Shown here: positions 8,898-17,020 of the stretch, in pieces
Layout of the letters: every line of letters starts with the position of its first letter
Numbering within the stretch: position 1 is the stretch's first letter
From: Chryseosolibacter sp040902445
Lineage (GTDB): Bacteria; Bacteroidota; Bacteroidia; Cytophagales; Cyclobacteriaceae
Assembly (NCBI GenBank): GCA_040902445.1
Contig: JBBDXJ010000009.1
Location: forward strand, 1-55,376
DNA: 55,376 nucleotides
Direction: 5' to 3'
Program-made: the position numbers and the translations under genes
The notes under the pieces: model-generated
Told to the model about the DNA's origin: nothing
The model's input: only the letters and a program-made list of their open reading frames with translations
The model's database searches: none

Positions 8898-10157
8898 ATG
8901 GAAGGGAATTTAGTAATTCCGTTAGAAAAAATATCAAGGGCGTTAGTCGCTTTGGTTTTTGTATCCACTGCTGTTTTTATTCAAATTCAGGGCTTTCAAG
9001 TTAATCTTGCACAGCTCATGCTTGTGATTTTGTTTCTCATTTTACTGGCTTTTAGCAGGTTGATGTTGCATAAAGAGATTACTTTATTTCTTGGTTTCTA
9101 TTTTATTATCTCCATTGTCATCGCCCTTATTAATGGATTCAGTATTATCCATATTTTGATTTCATATCTAGTGCTGAATATGTATGCGGCTGTTCTGAAC
9201 ACAGTTTTTCATCTCCACAAAGGGCGAATTGAAAAACTTCTTGCATTGTACCTAAACATCGCTTTTTTGGCCGGAATTTTGGGTGTCATTCAAGAGATTT
9301 CTTTCCTATCTAACTTTAGACCGGGATATGATTTTAAGTGGTTATTTAATGCCTACGCCAAACTTACATATTCTGGTATTTTTCTGAAAGTGCCATCGAT
9401 ATTTACCGAACCAGGCTATTTTGCACCATTCATGGTTCCCGCAGCCTACCTTTCTCTCAAGAGCTTGATTTTTCGCAGTGGAGAGGTAGCAAAAATAAAA
9501 GCAATAATCATTGTTGCTGCACTGTTATTTACCTTTTCGATTATAGGATACCTTGGTCTTTTTCTTTGCTTAGTTGTACTTTTCAGAAAGAATTGGATCA
9601 TTGGAATCTCACTTGGTGTTCTTTTTACTTTATATGCTGCAGTAAATGTTGCCTCTATTAAATCAAGAACGGACAGTGTTTTGGATTTCTTCCATGGAAA
9701 TTTAAGCATTAACGCCAACTTCTCCGCTCTCGTTACGATCCTCAACTATCATATAACCACCCAAAGTTTTATGACTCGCCCTATTTTCGGGGCAGGAATT
9801 GATGGCTATGAAATGGTGTCCTCGCAAATAATGGCACAGGGGTTTCCCAATGAGGTATTGAATAAGTATATTTCAATGAACCATCCCGATAGTTTAATGG
9901 TAAAAGATGGCAGCAATCTCTTCTTCAGAATAATTGTAGAATTTGGTCTGATTGGGATTTTCTTAATCGGGTTTTTCATGTTGTCTAAGTTTAGTGAAAT
10001 CAGCTACGTGAGAAGCATCCAACTGATGTGTCTCATCTTCATTGTGACCTACTCATTGCGTACAGGCCAATATCTACGATTCGAGTTATGGTTTTTCATT
10101 ATGCTGTATGTGAAAATAAAGGGAGAAGAAGAATATTTTCAAGAGAATCAAAGCTAA
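8898..10157 (+). CDS. O-antigen polymerase/ligase-like membrane protein
   Basis: A 419-residue multi-pass membrane protein with about ten hydrophobic helices. A large loop lies around residues 255-350, including FMTRPIFGAGIDGYEM, and is followed by SNLFFRIIVEFGLIGIFLI, the usual pattern of Wzy/WaaL proteins. It probably polymerises or ligates the nonulosonate-containing units handled by the flippase two genes upstream. Sequence alone does not distinguish polymerase from ligase. It is the last gene of the first polysaccharide block and is followed by 223 AT-rich bases and a gene on the opposite strand. Confidence 0.72.
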   Translation: MEGNLVIPLEKISRALVALVFVSTAVFIQIQGFQVNLAQLMLVILFLILLAFSRLMLHKEITLFLGFYFIISIVIALINGFSIIHILISYLVLNMYAAVLNTVFHLHKGRIEKLLALYLNIAFLAGILGVIQEISFLSNFRPGYDFKWLFNAYAKLTYSGIFLKVPSIFTEPGYFAPFMVPAAYLSLKSLIFRSGEVAKIKAIIIVAALLFTFSIIGYLGLFLCLVVLFRKNWIIGISLGVLFTLYAAVNVASIKSRTDSVLDFFHGNLSINANFSALVTILNYHITTQSFMTRPIFGAGIDGYEMVSSQIMAQGFPNEVLNKYISMNHPDSLMVKDGSNLFFRIIVEFGLIGIFLIGFFMLSKFSEISYVRSIQLMCLIFIVTYSLRTGQYLRFELWFFIMLYVKIKGEEEYFQENQS

Positions 10158-10380
10158 ATTCATAAGAAAAAACTAAAAATATTCTCACACAATCTTCTTT
10201 GCCAAAGGGTAGGATTTGACAAATACATTCCAAAGTGTTTTTAAATCCGAAAGATTAAGCAGAATGATCAAACAAACAAATGTATGGTTGTTGAATTAGA
10301 TCGATCTCTTGTTATTCATAAATAAATGAATAGCAATAGACAAACCTAAATATAACCTTTTTACTCTTAACTAATAAACG
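10158..10380. other. AT-rich intergenic region between convergent genes
   Basis: These 223 bases separate the end of the Wzy-like gene from the end of the minus-strand membrane protein gene. They are rich in A and T runs. I see no open reading frame with coding character and no clear GC-rich hairpin followed by a T run, so the terminator of either gene is not obvious here. Confidence 0.5.
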
Positions 10381-12504
10381 TCAAATATTGACTAAACTAA
10401 ATGTATTGCCCTTTAAGTTCAACACAATGACGTTCGAAAATCCTTTTTCCCTGGCGAGTTGGAAAGCCTCCTGTTTATTGATCTCTGTCGGAGATGTCGC
10501 ATAATATCTGAAAGAATAACCACCAGAGGAAAAACAATCCTTCCAATACAAGCCATTTATCAGCGCAATTTCCGTGAAGGAAGTAAGGTAAAAGGCTTCA
10601 GCACAATCCTTGAACTTCGGCAACTCTTCGGGATCTTCACAATAAATTACCGATCTCCTTTTTACATCCAGAGGTAATTTTCTCAAGTCTTCTAATACTG
10701 ATAATTTTAGTTTTTGTACTTGTTCGTTGAAATGAGTAGATTCCTTAGGTGTTAAACAGGCTTTTAATCTATCCATGATTGCAGAAGCAGAGGTTTTGCC
10801 GATAAAAGTAGGACGGGCAGTGTTCCTGCCAGCCCGCGAAAGATCAGACCAGTCTTTACCATACATCAAAGCTTCCCGTACCCTAATATTTTGTTTTAAA
10901 AAATAATAAAAGCTTCTGAATACCGCCTCCCTAACTATTACGATGAGAAGAACTAAATAAAGAATTCGAAATGCGGTTCTGGATCTGCCACGGTGTTTAT
11001 ACAGTTTATATATTAAGTACGGAGCCACACTAATAATGGCCATGATGGACAACCAATTTTGTACGTCGGAAAAGTACGCAGCGCTTCCACCCTCAATTTC
11101 TATCAATAACCCAGGCATTATGCCCGCTATAGCTGCGACAATGATAGTTTCTGGCACAATGTATTTCCCCTCAATAATCTGCTTGAATATTCCTTGGTCA
11201 CTTCTTCTAATATAAAAAATAAAGCATAAGACCATAAAAAACACGAAATAGTAGTTTAACAAGAAATATATGACAAGGCTATCTTTCACATAATATTTGT
11301 AAAATGAACCAATATCGAACGAAAAAGTAGCGTTTCTGTTACTCTCAATGGTTAGAAACAACAGAAGAGGTAATAAGACAATAGTCAGCACAGTCGAAAT
11401 TAAAATCCATTTTTGAAATATTAATTTTCTTCTAACGATCAGGTAAAAAAACGCAACAAAAAGAATAATCGCTGTTGAAATCTTCGCGTATCCGATTGCA
11501 AAAAACCAAACAGGAATCATCAATATGAGCAAGGCATTGACAACAGGATGGGAGGAAACCTGATTAGTTTTTAGGAACGGTTTGTAAAGGCTGATAAAAA
11601 GAAACATCAAGATCAGACTAATACAATAAGATTCACTTAGAAAGTGATTATTAAAGGCGGAAAGCGTAAGATATCTGTACCCCACGCTATTGGGCACAAA
11701 TCCACTTACAACAAAAAATAGTATCAAAAGACTTATTATCATTCTGAAAGCGTCAGATTTTCGCTTGAGATTCGGAAGTGTTGCGAAAAATAAAGTCTGA
11801 AAAAACAGTGGGACAAAAATCACGGGAAACGCAAAATTGTAGAATTTCACTGTGCTTAAATCGCATAGCTGTGAGAATGAGGCGAAAAGATAATTTGAAC
11901 CTGCGTGGTATTGTATGGGAACCAAACCAAATAATCCTGTAGTGGTTACCTGATAGGTTTTTATGATGGATGTTAACCCCGTTAAATATATTGTATCCAT
12001 GTGCAAATGACCAATGGCATATGCTTCAGGGGCAAGAGGACTTAGGTAACCATTGGTCATCCATAATATTGAAATAAGCTTAAGGGCTAAAAAAATAACT
12101 AGTAAACCGCCGATAATAGTTTGCTTGGTAAGTGAAATTCTTAAGTTTCTGAAAAACCGGAATAATGTAATAATGGCAGTTGCGTAGAGAACAAGAGACA
12201 GATTAATCTCCAACGAACTCGATATGCACCCTAACGCAAAAAAAAAGATCAAAACAACGAACTGTAAGAAAGCCAGAGGTAATTTAAAAACGCCTTCTAA
12301 AGCTGCAGGCAACAATATAATTGAAATGGACAATAGCAACGGTAGAATATTAAGCTCGTCTCCCATCCCTATTCTACCTAACACGCACGCCAGATACATA
12401 AAAATGGAAATCATGGCAGCAGCCAAGCTAATGTGGAATAAGGTAGTTTGCCTGTACATAGATTCTGCAGAATTTAATATCATCGATGCTTTAAGGAATA
12501 TCAA
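10381..12504 (-). CDS. large multi-pass membrane protein, possibly GT-C glycosyltransferase
   Basis: A 707-residue protein: about 13-15 hydrophobic helices over residues 20-550, then a soluble tail of roughly 150 residues (LREALMYGKDWSDLSR onwards). The layout of many helices, an acidic residue in the first loop (GMGDELN, about residues 47-53) and a C-terminal soluble domain recalls GT-C lipid-sugar-dependent glycosyltransferases, but I do not recognise a defining family motif. It is transcribed against both flanking polysaccharide blocks and may add a side branch or be a separate acquisition. Alternative starts are the ATG at codon 8 and the one at codon 16. Confidence 0.6.
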   Translation of the reverse strand: MIFLKASMILNSAESMYRQTTLFHISLAAAMISIFMYLACVLGRIGMGDELNILPLLLSISIILLPAALEGVFKLPLAFLQFVVLIFFFALGCISSSLEINLSLVLYATAIITLFRFFRNLRISLTKQTIIGGLLVIFLALKLISILWMTNGYLSPLAPEAYAIGHLHMDTIYLTGLTSIIKTYQVTTTGLFGLVPIQYHAGSNYLFASFSQLCDLSTVKFYNFAFPVIFVPLFFQTLFFATLPNLKRKSDAFRMIISLLILFFVVSGFVPNSVGYRYLTLSAFNNHFLSESYCISLILMFLFISLYKPFLKTNQVSSHPVVNALLILMIPVWFFAIGYAKISTAIILFVAFFYLIVRRKLIFQKWILISTVLTIVLLPLLLFLTIESNRNATFSFDIGSFYKYYVKDSLVIYFLLNYYFVFFMVLCFIFYIRRSDQGIFKQIIEGKYIVPETIIVAAIAGIMPGLLIEIEGGSAAYFSDVQNWLSIMAIISVAPYLIYKLYKHRGRSRTAFRILYLVLLIVIVREAVFRSFYYFLKQNIRVREALMYGKDWSDLSRAGRNTARPTFIGKTSASAIMDRLKACLTPKESTHFNEQVQKLKLSVLEDLRKLPLDVKRRSVIYCEDPEELPKFKDCAEAFYLTSFTEIALINGLYWKDCFSSGGYSFRYYATSPTEINKQEAFQLAREKGFSNVIVLNLKGNTFSLVNI

Positions 12505-12533
12505 CTTACCAGATGACTAAAACTTGAATCATT

Positions 12534-12641
12534 TTACATATTATTTTGATATGCCACAATTTTCCTCAGGAATTTAACCAACAATACGATGCCGATCCAG
12601 CCGAACATGCTGACAATAGCAATGGGCACAGCATCAACCAT
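12534..12641 (-). CDS. possible 35-residue membrane peptide
   Basis: A small reading frame starting at ATG 12641 and ending 29 bases before the start of the large membrane protein gene on the same strand. It encodes a negatively charged start (MVDAV), one hydrophobic helix (PIAIVSMFGWIGIVLLVKFL) and a basic end (RKIV). The frame stays open about 26 codons further upstream without another ATG. The helix followed by positive residues is a typical single-span membrane pattern, and the spacing suits co-transcription. It may instead be the remnant of a longer gene. There is no recognised family. Confidence 0.35.
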   Translation of the reverse strand: MVDAVPIAIVSMFGWIGIVLLVKFLRKIVAYQNNM

Positions 12642-12657
12642 TGGGTCAAGAATAAGG

Positions 12658-12688
12658 TTGGTAATGATTGTATAAAGCTCTATTTTTG
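12658..12688 (+). promoter_or_regulatory. Bacteroidota-type promoter for second polysaccharide block
   Basis: TTG at 12658-12660, 20 bases, then TATTTTTG at 12681-12688. The second element matches the TAnnTTTG -7 consensus of Bacteroidota, and the spacing is right for the -33 element. Transcription would begin near 12695, about 29 bases before the cupin ATG. This suggests that the block 12724-18316 is its own transcription unit. Confidence 0.5.
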
Positions 12689-12723
12689 ACCTCTCAAAAT
12701 AACAACAATCGAAATATCAAATC

Positions 12724-13152
12724 ATGGTAGAAGAAGTCAAATACCAGGGGGAATTATTAGCTCTAATTGTCAGAAACTCCTTTCATAAGCCAGGAATCCA
12801 TTTTTTCACTAGTGGCGAGTGGTCTCAGCAGCTCGCTTACATGAACCACCCGAAGGGTAAAATTATCGAACCCCACGTGCATAACCCCGTTAAAAGGGAA
12901 GTTCATTATACACAAGAGGTTTTATTCATTAAACGGGGCAGGATAAGAGTTGATTTTTACAATGAGACTCAGGAATACCTGGAAAGCCGGGAACTGGGGG
13001 AGGGAGATGTTATCCTTCTTATGACGGGAGGCCATGGCTTTGAAATACTTGAAGAGATCGAAATGATTGAAGTAAAGCAAGGGCCCTATGCCGGTGATCA
13101 TGACAAGACCAGATTCAAACCGAAAAAATCGATTCATGCAAGTACTCGTTAA
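12724..13152 (+). CDS. cupin-fold sugar-locus protein
   Basis: A 142-residue protein with a cupin barrel. The first cupin motif region has EPHVHN and then QEVLFIKRGRIRVDFY; the second has GDVILLMTGGHGFEIL. The potential metal ligands are the two His of HVH, the Glu of QEV and the His of GGH, so a metal site appears intact. Such proteins occur in O-antigen loci as sugar isomerase, epimerase or regulatory cupins; the reaction cannot be deduced. The last 17 bases overlap the preferred start of the next gene, indicating coupling. Confidence 0.7.
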   Translation: MVEEVKYQGELLALIVRNSFHKPGIHFFTSGEWSQQLAYMNHPKGKIIEPHVHNPVKREVHYTQEVLFIKRGRIRVDFYNETQEYLESRELGEGDVILLMTGGHGFEILEEIEMIEVKQGPYAGDHDKTRFKPKKSIHASTR

Positions 13153-14257
13153 TGAACCTCTCCTTGACGGGAATGAAAAAAAATATCTTTCAGAATGTAT
13201 CGATAGTGGATGGATCTCATCGGAGGGACCTTTTGTAAAAGAGTTTGAGGAAAGGATAGCAGAATATTTTAACCGCAGGTATGCCATTGCTGTTTGCAAT
13301 GGCACCGTAGCAATCGATATCGCAGTCGATGCGCTCGACTTGCAGCCGGGTGATGAAGTAATCATGCCTTCTTTCACTATCATTTCCTGTATTAGTGGCA
13401 TTCTTCGGAGGGGATGTGTTCCAGTATTCGTTGATCAGGAAGCCTCTACATGGAATATGGACGTAAGCCAGGTCGAAGGAAAAATCACCCCAAAGACAAA
13501 AGCGATAATGGTTGTCCATATATATGGACTGCCCGTAGACATGGAGCCTGTTCTTGCTATTTCAAAAAAGTTTAAGCTAAAAATTATCGAGGATTCCGCA
13601 GAAATGCATGGACAAACCTATAGTGGTAAAAAATGCGGAAGCTTTGGAGACATATCTACATTAAGCTTTTATCCCAACAAGCATATCACCACAGGAGAGG
13701 GTGGAATGGTCCTTACTGACGATACAGCATTGGCAGACCGGTGTCGGTCTTTGAGAAATTTATGCTTTCTGCCCGAAAGGCGATTTGTTCACTACGAGCT
13801 AGGCTATAATGCCAGGATGACAAACATGCAGGCAGCCATCGGATTGGCGCAGCTAGAAAGAATTGATGAATTTATTGGTAAAAAAAGGTGGATCGGATCG
13901 CTTTATCAGGAATTGCTGAATGATTTGCCGATGGTAACGTTGCCACTGAATAAAACTAAACACGCGGAAAATATTTACTGGGTCTTTGGGATCATTCTTA
14001 AGAAAGAATTCCGTCACGATGCATCGTATGTAATGAAACAGTTGGGAATGCTCGGCGTCGGAAGCCGTCCGTTTTTCTGGGGGATGCATGAACAGCCGGT
14101 TCTTAAGAAATACAACTTTTATAAAGAAGAAAAACTGCCGGTGTGTGAGAACATGGCCAGACGGGGCTTCTATCTTCCAAGCGGACTCGCCTTGTCTGAA
14201 AAACAGATCCGCTACGTCGCTGAAAAATTGAGAGAGATAATTCTAAGCCCCTCATGA
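13136..14257 (+). CDS. DegT/DnrJ/EryC1 aminotransferase, perosamine-synthetase-like
   Basis: A PLP-dependent sugar aminotransferase of about 373 residues. Family marks are the N-terminal NEPLLDGNEKKYLSECIDSG then WISSEG, CNGTVAIDIAVDALDL, the PLP-contacting EDSAEMHGQ, and SFYPNKHITTGEGGMVLTDD, where the Lys before HITTGEGG is the Schiff-base residue. I start at ATG 13136 because family members begin a few residues before LLDG; an in-frame ATG at 13088 adds 16 residues with no similarity. It probably makes a 4-amino-4,6-dideoxy sugar; GDP-perosamine is the closest-looking product, but the nucleotide is unproved. It overlaps the next gene as ATGA. Confidence 0.85.
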   Translation: MQVLVNEPLLDGNEKKYLSECIDSGWISSEGPFVKEFEERIAEYFNRRYAIAVCNGTVAIDIAVDALDLQPGDEVIMPSFTIISCISGILRRGCVPVFVDQEASTWNMDVSQVEGKITPKTKAIMVVHIYGLPVDMEPVLAISKKFKLKIIEDSAEMHGQTYSGKKCGSFGDISTLSFYPNKHITTGEGGMVLTDDTALADRCRSLRNLCFLPERRFVHYELGYNARMTNMQAAIGLAQLERIDEFIGKKRWIGSLYQELLNDLPMVTLPLNKTKHAENIYWVFGIILKKEFRHDASYVMKQLGMLGVGSRPFFWGMHEQPVLKKYNFYKEEKLPVCENMARRGFYLPSGLALSEKQIRYVAEKLREIILSPS

Positions 14258-15006
14258 GTCACTTCTTAAATTATTCAAAATACTACAATCTGCTTTATCT
14301 GGACAAAGATTACCAAAGCGAAGTAGACTATATTGATTCTCTCATCAAAAGGTTTCATCCCAAAACCACCCGGATCCTGGATGTTGGCTGTGGCACAGGT
14401 CGTCATGCCAAATTATTAGCAGATAAAGGATATAAAATCCATGGAATAGACCTCAGTGAGCAAATGCTTGAGATTGCCCTTCAATCGGATAAAACCAATA
14501 CTAGTTTTTCCAGTGGAGATATCCGCAATTTTGATCTGAAACAGAAATTTGACACGATCACTTCTCTTTTCCACGTGATGTCATATCAAACCACAAATGA
14601 GGATGTCGTAAATTCATTCAATACCATTCACAAACATCTCGAGGACGACGGCATTTTCATATTTGACTGCTGGTATGGTCCTGCTGTACTACTAGATCTC
14701 CCTGGCCTGCGGGTGAAAGAAATGGAGGACGCCAATCTCAAAGTCATCCGTATAACCAGGCCAACGGTCGACTTCAACAAATCCATTGTTGAAGTGAATT
14801 TTGAGGTTAATGTTTTTGATAAAGCTCTGCGAACAATGCAAACTATCCAGGAGCAGCATAAGATGCGATATTTCTTTCAAAACGAGTTATATTTTTTTAC
14901 GGAGCGCTGCGGCTTCAGCATCGTAGACTGCCATGCCTGGCTGACCCTGAAAACACCTGATAAGAATTCCTGGTATATCACCACAGTTTGCAAGAAGGAA
15001 AAATGA
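14254..15006 (+). CDS. class I SAM-dependent methyltransferase
   Basis: A 250-residue protein with a classic methyltransferase core: motif I RILDVGCGTGRHAKLL (about residues 42-57), GIDLSEQMLEIA at the second strand and FDTITSLFHVMSYQ at motif IV. The C-terminal half (FNKSIVEVNFEVNVFDKALR) resembles methyltransferases of amino or deoxy sugars. It sits directly after the sugar aminotransferase (ATGA overlap) and ahead of a glycosyltransferase, so N- or C-methylation of the amino sugar is possible. The start codon of the next gene overlaps its stop as ATGA. Confidence 0.82.
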   Translation: MSHFLNYSKYYNLLYLDKDYQSEVDYIDSLIKRFHPKTTRILDVGCGTGRHAKLLADKGYKIHGIDLSEQMLEIALQSDKTNTSFSSGDIRNFDLKQKFDTITSLFHVMSYQTTNEDVVNSFNTIHKHLEDDGIFIFDCWYGPAVLLDLPGLRVKEMEDANLKVIRITRPTVDFNKSIVEVNFEVNVFDKALRTMQTIQEQHKMRYFFQNELYFFTERCGFSIVDCHAWLTLKTPDKNSWYITTVCKKEK

Positions 15007-16175
15007 AGAACATTTGTATTTTTATAGATGTTGTTTATGGCGTAGGCGGCACCTTTCAATACAACCAACAAATTTTAGCTGCCCTGCTATACTTACCAAA
15101 GCATCGATATAACGTAACGGTGTTCTACGTTGATGATGCGTGGGCCAACTTGATTCCTAAAGGCTTTGAAAGAAGAAGATTGCATTATCCCGAAAAGCTC
15201 AAGCTGACTTATAAAATTCTTTTCGGCATTGGGCTTTCGGATCGTATGATGAGATTTCTGTTTTTGAAGTCTCCATTGAAACCTCTGGCTGACCCTTCTT
15301 TTGATTTAGTCCTATTTCCCTCTCAGGATCTTGCGGGCCTATTTTTAGCTGCTAATCCGTTAAATGTTGTGCATGACCTGATGCATCGTTACGAAAAGCA
15401 ATTCAAGGAATCCTCGGGGCTGGGGCGACGGAAATTCAGAGATCGACTTTTTGCATCCATGTGTAAATTTTCTCGCGTGGTTTTGGTTGACTCGAATGTA
15501 GGCAAAATTCAATTAATAGAGTCTTATGGACCGAGTCAGGCGGTAATTGAAGCGCTTCCTTATATAGCGCCGTCTCATATAGTTAACTACGACGAGAAAA
15601 AACACAATGGATATTTCGAAAAAATAAGTCTGCCTGCTAAATTCATTTTTTACCCTGCGCAATTTTGGCCGCATAAGAATCATAAAATTCTTATTGAAGC
15701 GACAAGAATCCTAAAAGAACGATTACCAGATTTTCATTTGTTATTTACCGGCCCAAAAAATCACGCCTTTAGTGAGATTCATAACTACTGTAAAAAATAT
15801 GACTTACTGAACAATATTACTTTTCTGGACTATGTTCCAAATGATGTCCTGGGAGGATTTTATAAGCGCGCCCGCGCATTGGTTATGCCAACTTATTATG
15901 GTCCAACCAATATACCTCCGCTTGAAGCAATTGCCATGGGGTGCCCGGTCGCTGTTTCCGGAATCTATGGAATGCCTGAACAGCTGGGTAATGCCGCATT
16001 ATATTTTGATAACACGCGATTGGAGGATGTTGTAAAAGTTCTAGAGCAGCTTTGGACTCAAGATAATCTGTGTGCAGAGCTTCGTAAGGTTTCTGAAAAA
16101 CATTTCCTGAACTGGAATGAGAAGCATTTTAATCTAAGACTTTATGAGATTATTGAAAAACACAGCGTTACTTAA
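15003..16175 (+). CDS. glycosyltransferase family 4/1 (GT-B)
   Basis: About 390 residues with a GT-B layout. The C-terminal domain starts at FIFYPAQFWPHKNHKILIEA and carries the nucleotide-sugar site PTYYGPTNIPPLEAIAMGCP, including the Glu of the E-x7-E motif, as in Glycos_transf_1. The N-terminal domain (VVYGVGGTFQYNQQIL, LVLFPSQDLAG) binds the acceptor. It should add a sugar of the locus's repeat unit at the inner membrane. The start at ATG 15003 overlaps the previous stop codon (ATGA); an in-frame TTG at 14988 is less likely. Confidence 0.87.
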   Translation: MKNICIFIDVVYGVGGTFQYNQQILAALLYLPKHRYNVTVFYVDDAWANLIPKGFERRRLHYPEKLKLTYKILFGIGLSDRMMRFLFLKSPLKPLADPSFDLVLFPSQDLAGLFLAANPLNVVHDLMHRYEKQFKESSGLGRRKFRDRLFASMCKFSRVVLVDSNVGKIQLIESYGPSQAVIEALPYIAPSHIVNYDEKKHNGYFEKISLPAKFIFYPAQFWPHKNHKILIEATRILKERLPDFHLLFTGPKNHAFSEIHNYCKKYDLLNNITFLDYVPNDVLGGFYKRARALVMPTYYGPTNIPPLEAIAMGCPVAVSGIYGMPEQLGNAALYFDNTRLEDVVKVLEQLWTQDNLCAELRKVSEKHFLNWNEKHFNLRLYEIIEKHSVT

Positions 16176-16207
16176 GACACTGATAAAAATATTAACACAG
16201 AAAAACA

Positions 16208-16954
16208 ATGACAGTTTCTATTATTACGGTTGTCTATAATAGAAAAACCACCATCGAAAGAGCCATCCGGTCAGTTCTTCAGCAAACTTATCCATCAATA
16301 GAATATCTGATTGTTGACGGAGGATCCCGGGACGGAACGCTCGAAGTGATCGAAGCTTACCGCAATAAAATCACTAAAGTAATCTCAGAGAAAGATAAGG
16401 GTATGTATGATGCCCTTAATAAGGGAATTCAGCTCGCAACTGGCGACGTCATCGGTGTATTACACTCAGACGACATTTTCTATGCCAACGATTCCATAGA
16501 GAAAATTGCCAAGGAATTCATTCTTGACTACAGCCTCCAGTGTGTTTACGGCGACGTTGCTTTCATAAATCCAAACAAAGGAAATAAAATGACCAGGTAT
16601 TTTTCGTCCGCGAATTTCAGCGTAGACAAGTTCGACAGGGGATTCATGCCCGCCCATCCGTCATTTTTTTGCCGCAAGATTTGTTTTGAACAATTCGGAA
16701 CCTATAAGTTAAACTATGATATTGCCGCTGACTTCGACCTTTTGGTTCGATTCTTGAAAATACATCGAATAAAAAGCAAATATGTTCCGTTGTGCACTAC
16801 CTATATGCACACGGGAGGAAAGAGTACTACAGGAATAAAAAGCACGTTAAAGATCAACAAAGAATTTCTACACATTTTAAAAACTCATGGCATAAAAAGT
16901 AATTATATCAAACTGTACTCGCGGTATATTCAAAAAGTATTTGAATTCATTTAA
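16208..16954 (+). CDS. glycosyltransferase family 2 (GT-A)
   Basis: A 248-residue GT2 enzyme. The N-terminal signature is SIITVVYNRKTTIERAIRSV, followed by YLIVDGGSRDGTLEVI. The metal/nucleotide region is GVLHSDDIF, and PAHPSFFCRK is the acceptor-side segment of this WcaA-like subgroup. It lacks membrane segments, so it would act at the cytoplasmic face on a lipid-linked acceptor. It lies 32 bases behind the GT-B gene and 66 bases before the phosphatase-fold gene, in the same operon. Confidence 0.88.
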   Translation: MTVSIITVVYNRKTTIERAIRSVLQQTYPSIEYLIVDGGSRDGTLEVIEAYRNKITKVISEKDKGMYDALNKGIQLATGDVIGVLHSDDIFYANDSIEKIAKEFILDYSLQCVYGDVAFINPNKGNKMTRYFSSANFSVDKFDRGFMPAHPSFFCRKICFEQFGTYKLNYDIAADFDLLVRFLKIHRIKSKYVPLCTTYMHTGGKSTTGIKSTLKINKEFLHILKTHGIKSNYIKLYSRYIQKVFEFI

Positions 16955-17020
16955 TGACTTAGTGAGGTCCGGAAAACAAAAAACAAAATTGTAGTACATT
17001 CATATTAATACCAACCCAGA

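Noticed and set aside
13088..13135. Upstream ATG for the DegT aminotransferase
   Set aside because: Its 16 extra residues (MPVIMTRPDSNRKNRF) lie in the conserved end of the cupin gene and lack family similarity.
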